In this document: positions 63,001 through 64,000 of the stretch, piece by piece
Numbering within the stretch: the first letter of the stretch is position 1
Layout of the letters: each line of letters starts with the position of its first letter
NCBI RefSeq assembly: GCF_964355755.1
Contig: NC_092671.1
Location: 26,658,070-26,722,069, forward strand
From: Antedon mediterranea
Lineage: Eukaryota > Echinodermata > Crinoidea > Comatulida > Antedonidae
DNA: 64,000 nucleotides
Reading direction: 5' to 3'
The notes under the pieces: model-generated
Seen by the model: only the letters and a program-made list of their open reading frames with translations
Told to the model about the DNA's origin: nothing
The model's database searches: none
Translations under genes and position numbers: made by a program

Positions 63001-64000
63001 AATATAGGTATGCAAACAATAACAAATTACAAAGAACCGTATACAATAATAATATAGGTATGCAAATAATAACAAATTACAAAGAACCGTATACAATAAT
63101 AATATAGGTATGCAAATAATAACAAATTACAAAGAACCGTATACAATAATAATATAGGTATGCAAACAATAACAAATTACAAAGAACCGTATACAATAAT
63201 AATATAGGTATGCAAACAATAACAAATTACAAAGAACCGTATACAATAATAATATAGGTATGCAAACAATAACAAATTACAAAGAACCGTATACAATAAT
63301 AATATAGGTATGCAAACAATAACAAATTACAAAGAACCGTATACAATAATAATATAGGTATGCAAATAATAACAAATTACAAAGAACCGTATACAATAAT
63401 AATATAGGTATGCAAATAATAACAAATTACAAAGAACCGTATACAATAATAATATAGGTATGCAAACAATAACAAATTACAAAGAACCGTATACAATAAT
63501 AATATAGGTATGCAAACAATAACAAATTACAAAGAACCGTATACAATAATAATATAGGTATGCAAATAATAACAAATTACAAAGAACCGTATACAATAAT
63601 AATATAGGTATGCAAACAATAACAAATTACAAAGAACCGTATACAATAATAATATAGGTATGCAAACAATAACAAATTACAAAGAACCGTATACAATAAT
63701 AATATAGGTATGCAAATAATAACAAATTACAAAGAACCGTATACAATAATAATATAGGTATGCAAACAATAACAAATTACAAAGAACCGTATACAATAAT
63801 AATATAGGTATGCAAACAATAACAAATTACAAAGAACCGTATACAATAATAATATAGGTATGCAAATAATAACAAATTACAAAGAACCGTATACAATAAT
63901 AATATAGGTATGCAAATAATAACAAATTACAAAGAACCGTATACAATAATAATATAGGTATGCAAACAATAACAAATTACAAAGAACCGTATACAATAAT
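63001..64000. repeat. 50-bp satellite, 20 copies to the window edge
   Basis: Exactly 20 copies of a 50-bp unit starting AATATAGGTATGCAAACAAT and ending AGAACCGTATACAATAAT fill the last kilobase and run off the window. Copies are identical except for one C/T position (CAAACAAT or CAAATAAT), in the order C T T C C C C T T C C T C C T C C T T C. It lies in CEP290 intron 17. Confidence 0.97.

Noticed and set aside
63001-64000. CRISPR array
   Set aside because: No unique spacers; 50-bp tandem satellite.

Overview
The window is nuclear DNA from an animal. It is AT-rich, its genes are split by GT-AG introns, and it is crowded with transposon remains and satellites. Two conserved animal genes anchor it: the 3' end of an alsin (ALS2) gene at the left edge and the 5' third of a CEP290 gene at the right edge. 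Very frequent AGGCCTA words, a multi-exon Cys-rich secreted protein gene, Tx1/L1-type and Penelope-type retroelements and long foldback elements suggest a marine invertebrate deuterostome, perhaps an echinoderm. That placement is inference from general character, not from a marker gene.

Layout: 1-3878 (+) last exons of ALS2. 9341-10057 a 40-bp satellite. 14444-17220 (+) a five-exon gene for a secreted, Thr/Pro-rich, probably GPI-anchored protein. 18600-21415 a complex of nested inverted repeats. 26930-22407 (-) a five-exon gene for a small secreted protein with VWC-like and antistasin-like Cys modules; its stop codon lies inside a 53-bp tandem repeat. 28079-30520 (+) a decayed Tx1/L1-like LINE. 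34312-32738 (-) a broken copy of a protein kinase gene. 34743-35330 a CR1/L2-like LINE tail. 36025-37178 (+) a broken adhesion-GPCR seven-helix region. 39545-37499 (-) the intact five-exon kinase gene. 40461-40709 a Penelope GIY-YIG endonuclease remnant. 41780-43110 a satellite. 44090-44330 a Penelope-end fragment. 44690-47406 a foldback element with GTCGCCCC arrays, holding a Harbinger-like MITE. 47527-47838 a tRNA-like MITE just upstream of CEP290. 47987-62630 (+) CEP290 exons 1-17, continuing past the window. CEP290 intron 2 holds a three-layer transposon nest, and intron 17 a 50-bp satellite that runs off the end.

Gene models were built by hand from splice sites, reading-frame phase and family resemblance. 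In every complete model the exon lengths sum to a whole number of codons. The genes do not form an obvious pathway. ALS2 (a Rab5 exchange factor) and CEP290 (ciliary transition zone) are housekeeping or ciliary genes. The region between them looks like fast-evolving accessory sequence: secreted Cys-rich and mucin-like proteins, a divergent kinase with a decayed duplicate, a dead adhesion GPCR, and several generations of mobile elements.
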